Assembly: GCF_004348995.1 (NCBI RefSeq)
Contig: NZ_SMKQ01000018.1
Span: 1-64,000 of the forward strand
Reading direction: 5' to 3'
DNA from: Nonomuraea terrae
Lineage (GTDB): Bacteria > Actinomycetota > Actinomycetes > Streptosporangiales > Streptosporangiaceae
DNA length: 64,000 nt
The position numbers and the translations under genes were made by a program. The notes under the pieces were generated by a model that saw only the letters and a program-made list of their open reading frames with translations, ran no database searches and was not told the DNA's origin. This document shows positions 51,545 to 60,311 of this stretch, piece after piece (the first letter of the stretch is position 1; every line of letters begins with the position of its first letter).

Positions 51545-53578
51545 ATGCCGCCTCTCGTCCTCGATGACCTCTACCGCATCGCCATCCCCTCAGACCCGCG
51601 GATCCGTCCCGACGGAAAGGCCGTGGCGTACACGCTGACGACGGCCGACCGCGACGCCGACGAGAACCGTACCGAGATCTGGCTGGCCGCACCCGGCGCC
51701 GAGCCGCGCAAGCTCGCCGCCGGCAGCGCCGCGCGCTGGTCGCCCGACGGGCGGACACTGGCGTTCCTGCGCCCGGTGGACGGCCGGCCGCAGATCCACC
51801 TGCTGCCGATGGACGGCGGCGAGGCCGTCGCGATCACCTCGGCCGCGCTCGGCGCGGGCGTGCCCGTGTGGTCGCCGGACGGCGCACGCGTCGCCTTCGC
51901 CGCCCCCGTAGGCCCCGGCCCGGACGGCGCCGCCGCCTCGCCGCACGCTCCCGTCGTGGCCGACCGGCTCGATCACAAGGCCGACGGGGCGGGGCTGCTG
52001 CGCGGCGTGACCAGGCACCTTTTCGTCACGGACGTGGACGGCGGCGAGACGATCCAGGTCACCGAGGGCGACTTCCACGCGAGCGAGCCGACGTGGTCTC
52101 CCGACGGGCTCAGGCTGGCCTTCGTCGCCTCCATGCACCCCGACCGCGACCTGGACCTCGGCGGGACCGCATACGCCGTGGACGCGGCCAAAGGCGCCGT
52201 CCCCGACCAGCTGAGCGAGCCGGAGCTGCTGTGCGGCGGCGTCTGGTGGATCGGCGACCGGCTGATCGCCGCCGGGCGCAAGGGCACCCCCGTGGGGCAC
52301 GCGCGCCTGTTCGCGCTCGGGCCCGGGGGAGCGGCCGAGGTGGAGACGGGCCTCGACCGGAACGTCATGACCGGCGCCCCCGGCTACCCCGGCGGCCCCC
52401 CGGCGTTGCTCGGCGAGGATCTGATCTTCTGCGCCCGCGACGGCGGCTCGACCCACCTCTACCGCGCGCCCGGCGAGCGCCTCGTCCCCGGCGAGGTCAA
52501 CATCTCGGGCATCAGTACGGCGGCCGGAGCGGTCGCGTACGTGGCCGCCACCCAGGAGAGCGCCGGCGACGTCTACCTCGCCACCTTCGGCCCTGGTGCC
52601 GGCGCCGGCCCGAGCACCGCCACCGGCCAGGACCCGGGCGCGGAGTCGGGCGCGGAGTCGAGCGCGGAGTCGGGCGCGGAGTCGAGCGCCGCACCAACCT
52701 CCGGCCCGAAAAAAGTCGCGTCGGGCGAAATGTCGGATATATCTGGCGCGTCAGCGCCGGATATATCCAGACTCACCACCTACGCCGTCGAAGGCGTAGA
52801 CCTGTTCACGGCCCGCCGCCGCACCTTCACCGCCCCCGACGGCACCCAGGTCGAGGCGTTCGTCCTGCGCGACGAGTCCGCGCGGACGCCCGGCCCGCTG
52901 CTCCTCGACGTGCACGGCGGCCCGCACAACGCCTGGTCGCCCGTCTTCGACGGCGTCCACCTCTACCACCAGGTCCTCGCCGCCCAAGGCTGGACCGTGC
53001 TCACCGTCAACCCCCGCGCCAGCGACGGGTACGGCGAGGCGTTCTACACCGCCTCGATCGGCGCCTGGGGCCTGGCCGACGCCCAGGACCTGCTCGCCCC
53101 CATCGACGCCCTGGTCGCCGAGGGCGTCGCCGACCCCGACCGGCTGGCCGTCACCGGCTACAGCTACGGCGGCTACATGACCTGCTGGCTGTCGGCCACG
53201 ACCGGCCGGTTCAAGGCCGCGATCCCGGGCGGCCTCGTCAGCGACCTGTCCAGCCTGAGCGGCACCTCCGACCTCGGCCACCTGATGAAGAGCCACGAGT
53301 ACGCCGGGGACCTGGCCGCCCAGTCGCCCATCACCCACGTCGCCGGCGTCACCGCGCCGACCCTCGTCCTGCACGGCGAGAACGACGACCGCTGCCCCGT
53401 CGGCCAGGCCGAGCAGTGGTTCGCCGCCCTGCGCGAGCGGCGGGTCCCCGTCAGGCTGGTGCGCTACCCCGGCGCGAGCCATCTGTTCATCCTGAGCGGG
53501 CGCCCCTCGCACAGGCACGACTACAACGAAAGGATCATCGCGTGGCTGGAGCAATGGGTCATCGGCTCGCCGAGCTGA
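51545..53578 (+). CDS. S9 family peptidase (acylaminoacyl/dipeptidyl peptidase type)
   Basis: 677 residues from ATG 51545. An N-terminal beta-propeller with WD40-like WSPDG repeats (ARWSPDGRTLAFLRP, VWSPDGARVAFAA, TWSPDGLRLAFVA) gates the active site; the C-terminal hydrolase has LLLDVHGGPHNAW, nucleophile GYSYGGYMT, Asp in VLHGENDDRCP and His in PGASHLFI. Cytosolic (no signal), cleaves short peptides. An odd insert of about 40 residues (GAESGAESS... and DISGASAPDIS) joins the domains. First gene of an overlapping five-gene chain. Confidence 0.92.
   Translation: MPPLVLDDLYRIAIPSDPRIRPDGKAVAYTLTTADRDADENRTEIWLAAPGAEPRKLAAGSAARWSPDGRTLAFLRPVDGRPQIHLLPMDGGEAVAITSAALGAGVPVWSPDGARVAFAAPVGPGPDGAAASPHAPVVADRLDHKADGAGLLRGVTRHLFVTDVDGGETIQVTEGDFHASEPTWSPDGLRLAFVASMHPDRDLDLGGTAYAVDAAKGAVPDQLSEPELLCGGVWWIGDRLIAAGRKGTPVGHARLFALGPGGAAEVETGLDRNVMTGAPGYPGGPPALLGEDLIFCARDGGSTHLYRAPGERLVPGEVNISGISTAAGAVAYVAATQESAGDVYLATFGPGAGAGPSTATGQDPGAESGAESSAESGAESSAAPTSGPKKVASGEMSDISGASAPDISRLTTYAVEGVDLFTARRRTFTAPDGTQVEAFVLRDESARTPGPLLLDVHGGPHNAWSPVFDGVHLYHQVLAAQGWTVLTVNPRASDGYGEAFYTASIGAWGLADAQDLLAPIDALVAEGVADPDRLAVTGYSYGGYMTCWLSATTGRFKAAIPGGLVSDLSSLSGTSDLGHLMKSHEYAGDLAAQSPITHVAGVTAPTLVLHGENDDRCPVGQAEQWFAALRERRVPVRLVRYPGASHLFILSGRPSHRHDYNERIIAWLEQWVIGSPS
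52637..52684 (+). repeat. Four 12-bp tandem repeats in the S9 peptidase gene
   Basis: Consensus (G/A)GCGCGGAGTCG repeated four times, encoding G-A-E-S/S-A-E-S units in the linker between propeller and hydrolase domains. In frame, so length can vary without breaking the gene. Confidence 0.85.
52735..52768 (+). repeat. 15-bp hairpin within the S9 peptidase coding sequence
   Basis: Arms GGATATATCTGGCGC (52735-52749) and GCGCCGGATATATCC (52754-52768) pair at 14 of 15 positions around a 4-base loop. GATATATC is unusually AT-rich for this gene. It lies just after the 12-bp repeats and encodes SDISGASAPDIS, so both features belong to the same foreign-looking insert. Confidence 0.7.
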
Positions 53579-54852
53579 TCGCCGAGTACGAGGTTCCCGG
53601 CTCGGCGCTGGCGTACTGGCACGGAGGCGAGCTGCACGAGTTCGCGGCCGGCAGCCTCAACACCACCGCCGGCGTGGACGCCACCACCGACGCCCTCTAC
53701 CAGATCGGCTCGGTCAGCAAGGTGTGGACCGCCACGCTGATCATGCAGCAGGTCGAGAAGGGCCGGCTGACGCTGGACACCCCGGTCGCCGAGGTGCTGC
53801 CCGAGTTCAAGCTGGTCGACCCCGAGGTCACCAAGGCCGTCACCATCAGGCAGCTGCTCTGCCACACCAGCGGCATCAACGGCGACGTGTTCATCGACAC
53901 GGGCCGCGGTGACGACTGCGTGGAGAAGTACGTGGCGGCCCTGGCGGACGTGGCGCTGAACCACCCGCTCGGCGTCACCCAGTCCTACTGCAACGCCGGG
54001 TTCGTCGTCGCCGGCCGGGTGCTGGAGGTGCTGGAGGGCAAGCGCTGGGACGACGTCCTGCGTGAGGGCATCTGCGAGCCGCTCGGCCTCACCCACACCT
54101 GGACGCTGCCCGAGGACGTGTTGCGCTTCCGCTCCGCGATCGGCCACGACGACGGCAAGCCAGTCCCCCAGTGGGGCCTCATGCGGTCGATGGGCCCGGC
54201 CGGGCTCATCTGCGCCCGCCCCGCCGACGTGGTCGCCTTCGGCCGCGCCCACCTCGAGGGCGGACTGCTGGAGGACCCGAGCGCGATGTGGGAGGCGCAG
54301 GTCGACATCCCGAACCCGTACACGCTGGGCAAGCAGTGGGGCATCGGCTGGATCCTCGACGAGTGGAGCGGCCACAAGGTCATCTCCCACGGCGGCAACA
54401 CCATCGGCCAGCACGCCATGCTCTGGGTCGTCCCCGGCACCGGCACCGTCGTCTGCGTGACCGCCAACGGCGGCCAGAGCGGCGCGTTCACCCGGGCCGT
54501 GGCCACGGAGTTGTTCGCCGAGCTGGACGGCCTCACCGTGCCGCCGTCCCCGGTCCCGTCGGACACGCCGCCCGAGGTGGACCTCGAACCGTACGCGGGC
54601 GTGTACGAGCGGGCCGGCGCCCGGATCACGATCGCCGTCGAGGACGGCAAGGGCACGCTGCGCATGGAGTCCACCGGCGAGCTCGCCGGCCTGCACAAGC
54701 CCGAGGAGTCCGTCTTCGTCCCCATCGACGAGAACCTCTTCGCCTTCCAGGCGCCCGGCACCCGCGACTGGATGACGGCCGTCTTCTTCGAGCTGGCCGA
54801 CGGCACCCCGTACATCCACATGGGCGCCCGCGCCACCCCCAAGGTCGGCTGA
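53542..54852 (+). CDS. Serine hydrolase, beta-lactamase/S12 D-aminopeptidase-like (copy 1)
   Basis: 436 residues from GTG 53542 (AAAGGA 8 bases upstream), overlapping the peptidase by 37 bp; ATG 53554 is the alternative. Penicillin-recognising fold: SVSK at 57-60 (nucleophile Ser, Lys), SYCNAG (YxN) and the C-terminal SHGGNTIG. A C-terminal lipocalin-like domain (VDLEPYAGVYERAGARITIA) follows. No signal peptide, so it acts in the cytosol, plausibly on D-amino-acid peptides. Paralogue of the next gene. Confidence 0.9.
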   Translation: MAGAMGHRLAELIAEYEVPGSALAYWHGGELHEFAAGSLNTTAGVDATTDALYQIGSVSKVWTATLIMQQVEKGRLTLDTPVAEVLPEFKLVDPEVTKAVTIRQLLCHTSGINGDVFIDTGRGDDCVEKYVAALADVALNHPLGVTQSYCNAGFVVAGRVLEVLEGKRWDDVLREGICEPLGLTHTWTLPEDVLRFRSAIGHDDGKPVPQWGLMRSMGPAGLICARPADVVAFGRAHLEGGLLEDPSAMWEAQVDIPNPYTLGKQWGIGWILDEWSGHKVISHGGNTIGQHAMLWVVPGTGTVVCVTANGGQSGAFTRAVATELFAELDGLTVPPSPVPSDTPPEVDLEPYAGVYERAGARITIAVEDGKGTLRMESTGELAGLHKPEESVFVPIDENLFAFQAPGTRDWMTAVFFELADGTPYIHMGARATPKVG

Positions 54853-54856
54853 GGAG

Positions 54857-56176
54857 ATGGACATGGACCTGCAGGACCGCCTCCAGAAGGCGATAGAGGA
54901 GCACGGCGTGCCCGGCGCGTCGGTCGCGGTGTGGCGCGACGGCCGGCTGTACGAGGCCGCGGCGGGCGTGGTCAACAGGAACACCGGCGTGGCGGCGACG
55001 ACCGACAGCGTGTTCCAGGTCGGCTCCACCACCAAGGTGTGGACCGCGGCGCTGGTCATGCAGCTGGCCGACGAGGGCCTGGTGGAGCTGGACAGCCCCG
55101 TGGGGGAGTACCTGCCGGACTTCGCGCACGGCGCCGTCACCGTACGGCAGCTGCTCATGCACAGCGCCGGCTTCGACGGCGACCTGTTCGAGGACACCGG
55201 CCGCGGCGACGACTGCCTGGACAAGTACCTGGAGTACCTGCGCGGCGCCGGTCGCGTGCACGAGCCCGGCGAGATCTTCTCCTACTGCAACGCCGGCTAC
55301 TGCGTGCTCGGCGCGCTGGTGGCCCGGCTGCGCGGCGTCAGCTGGGAGCAGGCCATGCGCGGGCACCTGTTCGGCCCGCTGGGCGTCACGCACGCCGCGC
55401 TCCTCGGTGAGGAGGCGGTGTACTTCCGCGCCGCGGTCGGGCACGTCGGGCCGGACAACGCCGTCTACTCCGAGTGGCTGATGCCCCGCTCCAACGCCCC
55501 GGCCGGCGCCACCATGAGCCTGGCGCTGCGTGAGCTGGTCGCGTTCGGCCGCACCCTGGCCGCGGGCGGCGTCGCGCCCGACGGCACCCGGGTGCTGTCG
55601 CAGGAGTCGGTGGCCGCGATGCTCACGCCCCAGATCGACGTGCCCGGCGGCGGCGCCCCGCTGGCCGAGAAGTGGGGTCTCGGGGTGGAGCTGTTCGGCT
55701 GGGGCGCGTTCGGCCACGACGGCAACACGCCGGGGCAGAGCACGTTCTGGCGGATCGTGCCCGGCTCGGACTTCGTCATCGCCATGACCGGCAACGGCGG
55801 CTCCTTCGCCGGGCTGGTCGCCGACGTGGCGATGCCGGTCATCGAGGAGGCGACCGGCCTGACGGTGCCGAGTCCGCGCGTGCCGCCGCGGGAGCCGGCC
55901 GCCGTCGACGGCGCCCCTTACGAGGGCGGCTACCGCGGGCCGCAGTACGGCTACGAGGTCGCCGCCGCCGAGAACGGTCTCGACGTCACACTCCTGCCCG
56001 GCCCGCTCATGGAGAGCATGGGCGCCACCCGTACGACCAGGAGGTATGTGCACTTCGACGGCGAGTCGTTCATCTCCGCCGAGCCGGAGGACGGCCGCTA
56101 CGACTCGATCACGTTCGTGCTGCGGGACGGGCGGGCCACCTACCTGCACAACGGCCGAGCGGTGGCGCGTGCCTGA
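54857..56176 (+). CDS. Serine hydrolase, beta-lactamase/S12 D-aminopeptidase-like (copy 2)
   Basis: 439 residues. STTK at 57-60 and SYCNAG align with copy 1, as do TGRGDDCLDKYLEYL and the C-terminal FGHDGNTPGQSTFW with HDG in place of HGG. The C-terminal beta domain is present (YEGGYRGPQYGYEVAAAENG). A tandem duplicate with diverged pocket, so the two may handle different stems or cross-links. Cytosolic; 4 bp after copy 1 and overlapped 8 bp by the next gene. Confidence 0.9.
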   Translation: MDMDLQDRLQKAIEEHGVPGASVAVWRDGRLYEAAAGVVNRNTGVAATTDSVFQVGSTTKVWTAALVMQLADEGLVELDSPVGEYLPDFAHGAVTVRQLLMHSAGFDGDLFEDTGRGDDCLDKYLEYLRGAGRVHEPGEIFSYCNAGYCVLGALVARLRGVSWEQAMRGHLFGPLGVTHAALLGEEAVYFRAAVGHVGPDNAVYSEWLMPRSNAPAGATMSLALRELVAFGRTLAAGGVAPDGTRVLSQESVAAMLTPQIDVPGGGAPLAEKWGLGVELFGWGAFGHDGNTPGQSTFWRIVPGSDFVIAMTGNGGSFAGLVADVAMPVIEEATGLTVPSPRVPPREPAAVDGAPYEGGYRGPQYGYEVAAAENGLDVTLLPGPLMESMGATRTTRRYVHFDGESFISAEPEDGRYDSITFVLRDGRATYLHNGRAVARA

Positions 56177-57011
56177 CCTGGCCGGGGTCTTCGCCGACGC
56201 GGGCGTGCGGGGCTTCCTGCACGCCCGCGAGGTGGACGGCGACGCCGAGACGGGGCTGGACCCCGACGAGCCCGTGGTGCTCGCCTCCGTCTTCAAGATC
56301 GCGGTCGCGCTGGAGTACGCCCGGCAGGCCGCGGCCGGTGAGATCAGCCGCACCGAGCGGCTCACCGTCACCACCGCCGACAAGGACGGCGGCATCGGCA
56401 CCTCCGGCTGCCACGACGACGTGTCGCTCACGCTGCGCGACCTGGCGCACTTCATGATCACCATGTCCGACAACGCCGCGACCGACGTGCTGCTGCGCCG
56501 CGTCGGGCTCGACCGGGTCAACGGCACGCTCGCCGCGCTCGGCCTGCGCCGCACCCGGCTCATCGGCGGCTGCGCCGAGCTGTTCGACCAGGTCAGGCAG
56601 GACATCGGCGACGACTGGGACGCCGCCGGCCAGGAACGACTGCGCGCCATGGCCGTGCGCGACCCCGCCCGCACCACCGCGGGAACCCCGCGCGAGATCA
56701 CCGCGCTGCTCAGCCTCGTCTGGCGCGACGAGGCCGGCCCGCCCGAGGCGTGCGCCGAGGTGCGCGGGCTCATGGGCGAGCAGATCTGGCCGCACCGGCT
56801 GAGCGCCGGCTTCCCCGACGAGGTCAAGGTGTCGGGCAAGACCGGCAGCCTGTGGGGCGTGCGCAACGAGTCGGGCGTCGCGGAGTACCCCGACGGCAGG
56901 CGCTACGCCGTCGCCGTCTTCGTGCGCAGCGAGGTCATCAGGGAGCGCCTGCCGCACGCCGACGCCGTCATCGGCCGCGCCGCCCGCCTGGCCGTGGAGC
57001 AGCTGCGCTGA
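56169..57011 (+). CDS. Class A beta-lactamase-like serine hydrolase, cytosolic
   Basis: 280 residues from GTG 56169 (8-bp overlap with the previous gene). Class A marks: SVFK at 40-43, MSDNAATD (SDN loop) and SGKTGSLWG (KTG). No signal peptide, and the omega-loop Glu of true penicillinases is not evident between the SDN and KTG blocks, so a role in peptide cleavage is likelier than antibiotic resistance. Its stop overlaps the PucR start (TGATG). Confidence 0.88.
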   Translation: MPDLAGVFADAGVRGFLHAREVDGDAETGLDPDEPVVLASVFKIAVALEYARQAAAGEISRTERLTVTTADKDGGIGTSGCHDDVSLTLRDLAHFMITMSDNAATDVLLRRVGLDRVNGTLAALGLRRTRLIGGCAELFDQVRQDIGDDWDAAGQERLRAMAVRDPARTTAGTPREITALLSLVWRDEAGPPEACAEVRGLMGEQIWPHRLSAGFPDEVKVSGKTGSLWGVRNESGVAEYPDGRRYAVAVFVRSEVIRERLPHADAVIGRAARLAVEQLR

Positions 57012-58627
57012 TGTCCGTTTTCGTGGACTATGGTGAGCGGATGAGGAGCCGCCCCCGCGCCAGCCTGGGACGGATTCTGCAGGATCTCGGCACCACCGTC
57101 CTCGACGTGGCGGCCTCTCCCGGTGACCTCGACACCGAGGTCACCGGCGTGCACATCTTCGACCCGCTCGACGAGCTCATCGTGCCGCCGGGCGGGATCG
57201 TGCTGGCGGTCGGCGTACGCGGGGCCGCGGAGATCTGCTCCCTGATCCGGCGCGCCCCCCGAGCCGCCGGCGTCGTCGTGAAGCTGCCCGTCGACGTGGA
57301 GGAGGAGGTCCGCGCCACCGTCCTGGAGACCGGCGTGGCCGTGCTCGCCCTCACCCGGGCCGCCTCCTGGGCGCAGGTCGCCGCGCTGCTGCGCTCGCTG
57401 CTGGCCGAGGGCGACCTGGCCGAGCCGGGGCAGGGCCCGCAGGGCGACCTGTTCTCGCTGGCCAACGCCGTCTGCGCGCTGCTCGACGCGCCCGTCACGA
57501 TCGAGGACAGGTCGTCGCGCGTGCTGGCCTTCTCCGGCCGGCAGGACGAGGCCGACCAGGGCCGCGTCGAGACCGTGCTCGGCCGTCAGGTGCCCGAGCG
57601 CTACCTGCGGATGCTCGACGAGCGCGGCTTCTTCAAGGAGCTCTACCAGAGCCGCGAGCCCGTCTACATGGAGCTCAGTGAGGACGGCGTGATCAACCGC
57701 ACGGCCGTGGCCGTGCGCAGCGGCGACGAGATCCTCGGCTCGATCTGGGTGGCCGTGCGCGAGCCGCTCAGCGAGCAGCGCCGGCGCGCCCTCGCCGACG
57801 CCGCCAAGATCGTCGCGCTGCAGTTGCTGCGCGAGCGCGCCGGGGCCGACACCCAGCGGCGCCTGCGCGCCGACCTGCTGTCCACCGTGCTGGCCGGCGG
57901 CGCCGACGCGCCCGAGGCCGCCGGACGGCTCGGCATCGCCACCACCCGCCTCTGCGTGCTGGCCGCCCAGCTCACCGACGCCGCCGCCGCCGACCCCGCG
58001 CGCGGCGAGAGCGACCGGCAGCGCTTCTGCGACGCGCTCGCGCTGCACGTCGCCGCCATCCACCCGAAGGCCGCCGCCGCGTCCGTCGGCTCCATCGCCT
58101 ACGCCGTGCTGCCGCTGCACTCGGTGGGCGACGAGGAGGCGCGGGCGGTGCGCGTGGCCGAGAGCTTCCTGGCCAGGGTCGGGCCCCGGCACGCCGCCAA
58201 CATCGGCGTGGGCCGCCTGGCAGCCAACCTCTCGCAGGTGGCCAGATCCCGGGCCGACGCCGACCGGGCGCTGCGCGTGCTGCGCGCCCGCGGCACCACC
58301 GGCCAGGCGGCCGGCTACACCGACGTGCACTTCGAGTCGCTGCTGCTCCAGGTCGCCGACGTGGCCGCAGCCGAGGAGCAGGCCCCGACCGGGCCGTACC
58401 AGCGGCTGCTGGAGCACGATGCCGAGCACGGCACCGAGCTGGCCGCCACCCTGCGGGCGTACCTCGACGCGTTCGGCGACGTCAACGTGGCCAGCGCGCG
58501 GGTCCACGTGCACGCCAACACCTTCCGCTACCGGCTCAAGCGCCTGGTCGAGATCAGCGGGCTCGACCTGTCCGACCCCGACGCCCGGCTCACCGTGATG
58601 CTGCAGATGCGGATCTTCGGCCGATAG
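57011..58627 (+). CDS. PucR family transcriptional regulator
   Basis: 538 residues. N-terminal PucR domain (LGTTVLDVAASPGDLDTEVT, GVHIFDPLDELIVPPGGIVL), then GAF- and GGDEF-like parts, and the PucR HTH: LAATLRAYLDAFGDVNVASA-RVHVHANTFRYRLKRL. Translationally coupled to the hydrolases and followed after 100 bp by the peptide transporter, so it probably senses an uptake product and controls the locus. ATG 57041 is a possible shorter start. Confidence 0.9.
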   Translation: MSVFVDYGERMRSRPRASLGRILQDLGTTVLDVAASPGDLDTEVTGVHIFDPLDELIVPPGGIVLAVGVRGAAEICSLIRRAPRAAGVVVKLPVDVEEEVRATVLETGVAVLALTRAASWAQVAALLRSLLAEGDLAEPGQGPQGDLFSLANAVCALLDAPVTIEDRSSRVLAFSGRQDEADQGRVETVLGRQVPERYLRMLDERGFFKELYQSREPVYMELSEDGVINRTAVAVRSGDEILGSIWVAVREPLSEQRRRALADAAKIVALQLLRERAGADTQRRLRADLLSTVLAGGADAPEAAGRLGIATTRLCVLAAQLTDAAAADPARGESDRQRFCDALALHVAAIHPKAAAASVGSIAYAVLPLHSVGDEEARAVRVAESFLARVGPRHAANIGVGRLAANLSQVARSRADADRALRVLRARGTTGQAAGYTDVHFESLLLQVADVAAAEEQAPTGPYQRLLEHDAEHGTELAATLRAYLDAFGDVNVASARVHVHANTFRYRLKRLVEISGLDLSDPDARLTVMLQMRIFGR

Positions 58628-58727
58628 CACCACACAGACCCGCTTTTTTCGTGTACGGGCACATAGAACCGGATCTGCGCAGGCAGGAAGGTTGTGCCCA
58701 CCCCCCGACGCTCGTCTGGAGTCCCCC

Positions 58728-60311
58728 ATGACAAAACCCGCAGTCGCGGCCCTCGCCGGCCTCGCTCTGTTGACGGCCGCGTGCGGAGGCACGACGGGCG
58801 CCGCCGAGCAGCAGGGCGGACCGGTCACCGCGGGCACCTTCACCTACGCCATCCCCGCCGACCCCGGCGTCCTCGACCCCGCCCAGGGCGTGCTGTCGGT
58901 CACCAACAACGTCCTCTCCGTGGCGTACGACACGCTCGTGGCCGTCGGCGCGGACGGCAAGATCGTCCCGGCGCTGGCCGAGAAGTGGGACGTCAAGCCC
59001 GACTCGGTCACCTTCACGCTGCGCAAGGGCGTCACCTGCTCCGACGACTCCCCGGTGACCCCCACCAACGTGGCCGACAACGTCAACCACATCGCCGACC
59101 CCGCCTCCAAGTCGCCCATCTACGGGGTGATGGTGCCCGCCGGCATGAAGGCGGAGGCCGACGACGCCGCCGGCACCGTGACGCTGTCCATGCCGGGGCC
59201 GTTCAGCTTCATCCTGGAGAGCGCGCGGTCGATATTCATCGTCTGCGGCAAGGGGGCGAAGGACCGCGCCTCGATCGCCCGGGCGACCTCCGGCAGCGGG
59301 CCGTACCAGCTCACCGAGGCCGTGCCCGGCGACCACTACACGTTCAAGGCCCGGCGCGACTATGCCTGGGGCCCGGCCGGCGCCACCGCCAAGGAGCTGC
59401 CCGAGACGCTGGTGATGAAGGTCGTGCCGAACGAGCAGACCGCCGCCAACATGCTCATCGCCGGCACGATCAACGGCGCCAACTTCATCGGCGCCGACCG
59501 CTCCCGCATCGAGTCCGCACCCGGCGTGAACAAGCAGCTGGTCTCCGCCGGCAACGGCCAGTTCTTCTACCACCAGGGTGACGACCGGCCCACCAAGGAC
59601 CCCGAGGTCCGCAAGGCCCTCACCCAGGCGCTCAACGTGAAGGAGCTGGCCGGCATCGCCTCCGGCGGCACCGGCCAGCCGGCCACCGGCCTGGTCATGG
59701 ACCCCCGCCCCTGCCAGGGCGACACGGTCAGCGGCCACGTTCCCGCCTTCGACGCCGCCGCCGCGGCCGCCGCACTCGACGCGGCCGGCTGGAAGCCCGG
59801 CGCCGACGGCGTCAGGACGAAGGACGGCAAGCGGCTGAGCCTGCGCTACATGTACGCCACCACCCGCGGCCCGGGCTACCAGGCCGCCGCCGAGTACATG
59901 GCCGACGCCTGGAAGAAGCTCGGCGTCGAGGTGAAGCTCAACGGCGTCATCGACACCAAGCTGTCGGAGTCGCTCAACTCCACCCAGGACTGGGACGTCG
60001 TCTGGCTGCCGATCGGCGTCACCCTACCGAGCCAGCTGGTGGGCTTCCTGTCCGGCCCGGCCGCCCCCGAAGGCGCCAACTTCGCCCACCTGGCCAACAA
60101 GCGCTACGAGCAGCTCGTGGCCGAGGCGAGCAAGCTGCCGTCCGCCGAGGGCTGCCCGAAGTGGCTGGAGTCGGAGTCGGCCCTGTTCGAGACCGCCGAC
60201 CTGGTGCCCGTCGTGGACACCACGGTGCTCGTGGCGGGCAAGGGCGCCACGTTCCGCGTTTCGGCGGGCTCGCTGGTCCCCACCTCGATCCGCCTCACGC
60301 AAGGAGGTTGA
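58728..60311 (+). CDS. ABC transporter substrate-binding lipoprotein (peptide family 5)
   Basis: 527 residues from ATG 58728 (GGAG 6 bases upstream). Lipoprotein signal MTKPAVAALAGLALLTAAC. Family 5 features: YAIPADPGVLDPAQGVLSVT, LAEKWDVKPDSVTFTLRKGV, SGSGPYQLTEAVPGDHYTFK and the late WLPIGVTLPSQL. In this context the ligand is probably a peptide released from murein or protein. Starts the import operon. Confidence 0.92.
   Translation: MTKPAVAALAGLALLTAACGGTTGAAEQQGGPVTAGTFTYAIPADPGVLDPAQGVLSVTNNVLSVAYDTLVAVGADGKIVPALAEKWDVKPDSVTFTLRKGVTCSDDSPVTPTNVADNVNHIADPASKSPIYGVMVPAGMKAEADDAAGTVTLSMPGPFSFILESARSIFIVCGKGAKDRASIARATSGSGPYQLTEAVPGDHYTFKARRDYAWGPAGATAKELPETLVMKVVPNEQTAANMLIAGTINGANFIGADRSRIESAPGVNKQLVSAGNGQFFYHQGDDRPTKDPEVRKALTQALNVKELAGIASGGTGQPATGLVMDPRPCQGDTVSGHVPAFDAAAAAAALDAAGWKPGADGVRTKDGKRLSLRYMYATTRGPGYQAAAEYMADAWKKLGVEVKLNGVIDTKLSESLNSTQDWDVVWLPIGVTLPSQLVGFLSGPAAPEGANFAHLANKRYEQLVAEASKLPSAEGCPKWLESESALFETADLVPVVDTTVLVAGKGATFRVSAGSLVPTSIRLTQGG

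Noticed and set aside
51868-53541. Long plus-strand frame ahead of the first S12-like hydrolase
   Set aside because: Composition is Arg/Pro-rich shadow of the S9 peptidase; the hydrolase homology starts only at about 53554.
56169-57011. Functional beta-lactamase resistance gene
   Set aside because: SVFK, SDN and KTG are present, but there is no signal peptide and no clear omega-loop Glu motif, and it is embedded in a peptide-use operon.
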